This document shows positions 61,192 through 64,000 of a stretch of 64,000 nucleotides of DNA, in pieces (positions within the stretch are counted from its first letter, which is position 1; each line of letters opens with the position of its first letter). The notes below the pieces were generated by a model. That model ran no database searches. It was not told the origin of the DNA and was given only the letters and a program-made list of their open reading frames with translations. The translations under genes and the position numbers were made by a program. The DNA lies in NCBI RefSeq assembly GCF_000002995.4, contig NW_025062478.1:2704001-2768000 (forward strand), in the 5' to 3' direction. This stretch comes from Brugia malayi. Its lineage: Eukaryota; Nematoda; Chromadorea; Rhabditida; Onchocercidae.

Positions 61192-61621
61192 TCATTTGAA
61201 TCAGTTGCATGTGCTAATTAATTAATTAATTAATTGCTTTCAGAATTAAAACGTGTTCATTATTTGTATTTTTTTTTTCTGAAACAATAAACATTCATTC
61301 TGTTTTTTGTTACAAATTAAGTTGGCATATAAAACAAAATTAAAAATAACCTTAGCAAGTTTTTTTGCCTTTTCGAAAAAATGCTTTTGCATTTTATTTG
61401 ATCATAACCGTTCGTTATAATTAAAATGAATTAAATAATTCAAAAATTAGACTAATTGAAAATTTTATATAATTAGTGCTAATAAAATAATTTATCACTT
61501 TTTGTTTGAAAGTGGAAAAAGAGAAAATTTAAAATTATGGTGAAACATTAAGCAAACAAATTGTTTATTTAAGCATATAATAGTAAATATGCATAAATTT
61601 TGTGTTTCTTTTTTAAACCTT

Positions 61622-63845
61622 TTAAACAGCAAATTCTCGCACAAAATGACGAACCGGTGGTGGTGGTGTTATCGGATCCGGTACGTAATCCTGAACGCCA
61701 TTCTTTTCGATACGACACGGTGGTATCGGTATTGACTTAACTGATTTCACCCAAAATTCTTTCTGTGCCTTAACTACGGTTGCCCTAAAAAATGATAATA
61801 AAGTTAATATTAATATAAATAACATTTTTATTAATTTCTTTCAATTTTTTACATTTGATAGAGTAATTTGAATGAAAAAGAAGAATTAATAAAATGAAAG
61901 AAAGTTTGGCAAAATGATAAAAATAATTAAAAAACACTGATAAAATGATAACAAAAAACATCATTGATAAAGCAAAAAAAGAATAATAAGAAGGTAATGT
62001 TAAAATTTTGATAAAATTTTGATTAAAAAAGTAATAAGATAACAAAAGAAAAAGAAATGAAGAAAACAAAAAAAAAAAATAATAAAATAATTAAAATTGC
62101 TAATAAAATTAACATTATCGTTTTACCTTTCTTTTAAAAGAATTATTAATTATTATTTAAATTGAATTTAATTTACACATTTGTCAAAATACTAAAACCA
62201 AATTAAATTAAATATTACACATAAAATTGATTAATTAATGCACTTAGTGTCTAATCAGTCAATTAACAAGCGATTAAGCATTCAATTAAACAATTCAGTC
62301 AAATTAATTGATTAATTAATATCTACTAATATTAACAATTAGAAGTAAATATGACTAAATTAAAATTATCCAAATTTAGTTTCAAAAAAAAAAAAAAAAT
62401 CTTTTAATATTATTTAATTAAATGAAAATAATTTTGCTAACACGAATTGTACGTAATCATCATCGTTTAATTCATTTTTCCACCACAATTTAATTTGCTT
62501 CTTTTTTTCGTCATGCGAATGTGTCACCGAATTTTTGAATCGAAAACATTGCTGTTGCCAGGATCCATTATCGTCTAGTCGTAAAAATTGTCCAATTCTT
62601 TAAAATTAAAACGATAAATGAATAAAAATCATTTTGAATGGTTTTTTAAAAGAATGAAAATTAATTCTGAAAATAACAAAGAAAAAATTTTTTTAATTCT
62701 TTAAATTTTAAATACTACTGAGCGACAATTTTTAGTTTTCAGCAATAATTTACTATAGTTATTATTATTATTATTATTGTTAATAGCATTAATGACTATT
62801 GTCCTTACTGCTCTTATTGTTTCATATCACAATTTTATGGTTGCTTTTATTGCTATTGTCATTCCTTATCAAATATCATATACTAATTATTGTTAATTAT
62901 TATTACAATCATTTATTAATTACTATTGTTATAAATAATCATCCTTGTTATTATTGTTAACAATACTAATAATTTTTACTTAAAAAAAGCATTTTGAATT
63001 TAATTGTAAAAACGAAATAATTGTCTTATCATATCTGAACTTAAAATATATATTTAAACTTAAAATGTTGCTGAATTTTTCAAAAACAATTATTTCGATC
63101 AAATCAATTATCTGACACAATTGTCTATGCAACGAAATAAAATTAATGTCACACTTAAAAAAAAAGATTTTTTTTTTTGTGTTATTTACCTTTTACCTCG
63201 ATTTGGTCCTCTGTAAGAAATTGGTTGAATAGCAAAACCACGAAAGCGATCTGTGCTTGCATTTCCTTTCAGATTTACTGCAATTATTTATTGTCATTAT
63301 CGTCATCATTATCATCATGATTATCATGGTCGTTATGGTTTTCACCAAAATAAATAATTACCATTATTATTATTTATCTCTTTTGTTGAATATTATTATC
63401 ATTAATATTATTATATTTATGATATACCATTATTATTATTGTCTTATTATTATTAATAATTTTTTTCATTGCCATTGTTATCATTGTTATTATTATTGAT
63501 CACCAATTGCTGTTATTATTATTGTTATTATTATTACTATTATTATTGATTACTGTAGTACTATTACTATTTATTATTATTATTATTCCCATTATTAATT
63601 TTTTGCATTATTATCATAAATTGAAAATTTTATGTCTAATCAAAATTATTGTTCCAGTACAATTTTTTTTTTTTTTTTTTTAAGATTAAAACAAACAAAA
63701 CTTTTGATTTGTCAAATTTCTATTTTGCTATGTAATTTATTATTGTCACAAATTAAATAGAAAATTAATGAGACATACATTCAACAGGTTGATTTACCCA
63801 GTAGCACTTTTGACGAACTTCAATGTGATATGGTGGAACAGTGAG
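61622..63845 (-). CDS. Reeler-domain secreted protein (5' end outside window)
   Basis: Four minus-strand exons in phase: 63845-63779, 63277-63190, 62597-62442 and 61784-61622. They encode 157 residues of a Reeler domain: PPYHIEVRQKCYW, FRGFAIQP, then IGQF, a Trp and Cys, SVTHSH, WWKN and YVQFVATVVKAQKEFWV. These match the family pattern of FRGF, THS, a Trp-rich strand and F-x-A-T-V-V ending in FWV. Reeler domains occur at the start of reelin, spondins, ferric-chelate reductase-like proteins and insect defence proteins, and are extracellular. The N terminus with its signal peptide lies beyond the window. After SIPIPPC the chain becomes Pro-rich and reaches TAA at 61622-61624. A phase-0 donor just before it (GCT/GTTTAA, or earlier GTTCGT) would continue into the Gln-rich/ShKT exons at 59033. 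I favour one gene but cannot prove it. Confidence 0.75.
62755..62960 (+). repeat. ATT-rich degenerate repeat (intron)
   Basis: TTATTATTATTATTATTG with interruptions, within the intron between the second and third Reeler exons. Confidence 0.7.
63285..63620 (+). repeat. ATT/ATC trinucleotide-rich intron
   Basis: Degenerate TTATTATTATTATC repeats fill most of the intron between the first two visible Reeler exons; a plus-strand open frame through them is compositional. Confidence 0.8.
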
Positions 63846-64000
63846 CTTAAAAGAAAAGAAATTAAATTAAAAATTAATAACTTTTATGTAATATTTCGAA
63901 TTTTTCAAGCTAAAATAACAAAAATCAAAATTATTAAATGAAATTTTAAAAATTCCAATTATTTAAATTTTGTTTAATTTATAATTATCATTGTAAATTT
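63846..64000. other. Right edge, intronic
   Basis: AT-rich sequence upstream of the first visible Reeler exon; presumably intron, with the 5' exons outside the window. Confidence 0.4.

Larger units (their letters stand above)
59034..61621. other. Probable 2.6-kb intron with simple repeats
   Basis: Between the Reeler exons and the Gln-rich exons. Contains the 42-bp tandem repeat at 59509-59718, a CT tract at 60210-60265, a TTG tract at 60487-60515 and an AAT run at 61112-61190. If the two exon sets are separate genes this is intergenic. Confidence 0.5.

Noticed and set aside
63257..63499. Plus-strand 80-codon frame
   Set aside because: Produced by ATT/ATC repeats in the Reeler intron and partly antisense to a Reeler exon.

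Overview
The window looks like a very AT-rich nematode nuclear genome. Genes carry many mostly short introns (GT..AG with nematode-like TTTTCAG acceptors), and several start codons sit a few bases to tens of bases after an unpaired TTTCAG or TTTTAG, as expected for spliced-leader trans-splicing. The gene content (Gly/Tyr-rich secreted peptide, Reeler and ShKT domains) also fits a nematode. A spirurid or other clade III worm is my guess, not something the sequence proves. No bacterial or viral gene was seen.

Layout. 1-8450: a small two-exon gene for a Gly/Tyr-rich secreted peptide (4525-4836), the last exon of a decayed paralogue at the left edge (24-101), and around them a complex inverted duplication (left arm about 868-2650, right arm about 6215-7975, plus a direct repeat of the right part). 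10731-15732: a 15-exon MCM-binding protein gene (MCMBP), whose stop codon lies inside a perfect 97-bp tandem duplication. 15918-29330: gene-poor DNA with simple repeats, a 55-60-bp minisatellite and a 26-copy, 38-bp minisatellite ending about 130 bp before the next gene. 29457-31622: a five-exon PB1-like-domain protein, with possible extra 3' exons to 32365. 36608-37325 (minus): a small three-exon secreted peptide precursor that emerges only when short exons are joined by phase. 37342-47600: gene desert with a degenerate TACGTA-rich array. 47645-50467: YIF1, a Golgi/ER membrane protein. 52040-54498: a 1-acylglycerol-3-phosphate acyltransferase. 56752-63845 (minus): a Reeler-domain exon set followed by Gln-rich exons that end in an ShKT domain, probably one secreted protein running off the right edge.

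The genes do not form a pathway. MCMBP belongs to DNA replication, YIF1 and the acyltransferase to secretory membrane traffic and phospholipid synthesis, and the others are secreted or of unknown role. All exon joins were made by hand from splice signals, codon phase and family resemblance. Every join given for MCMBP, the PB1 gene, YIF1, the acyltransferase and the small secreted peptide keeps the reading frame.
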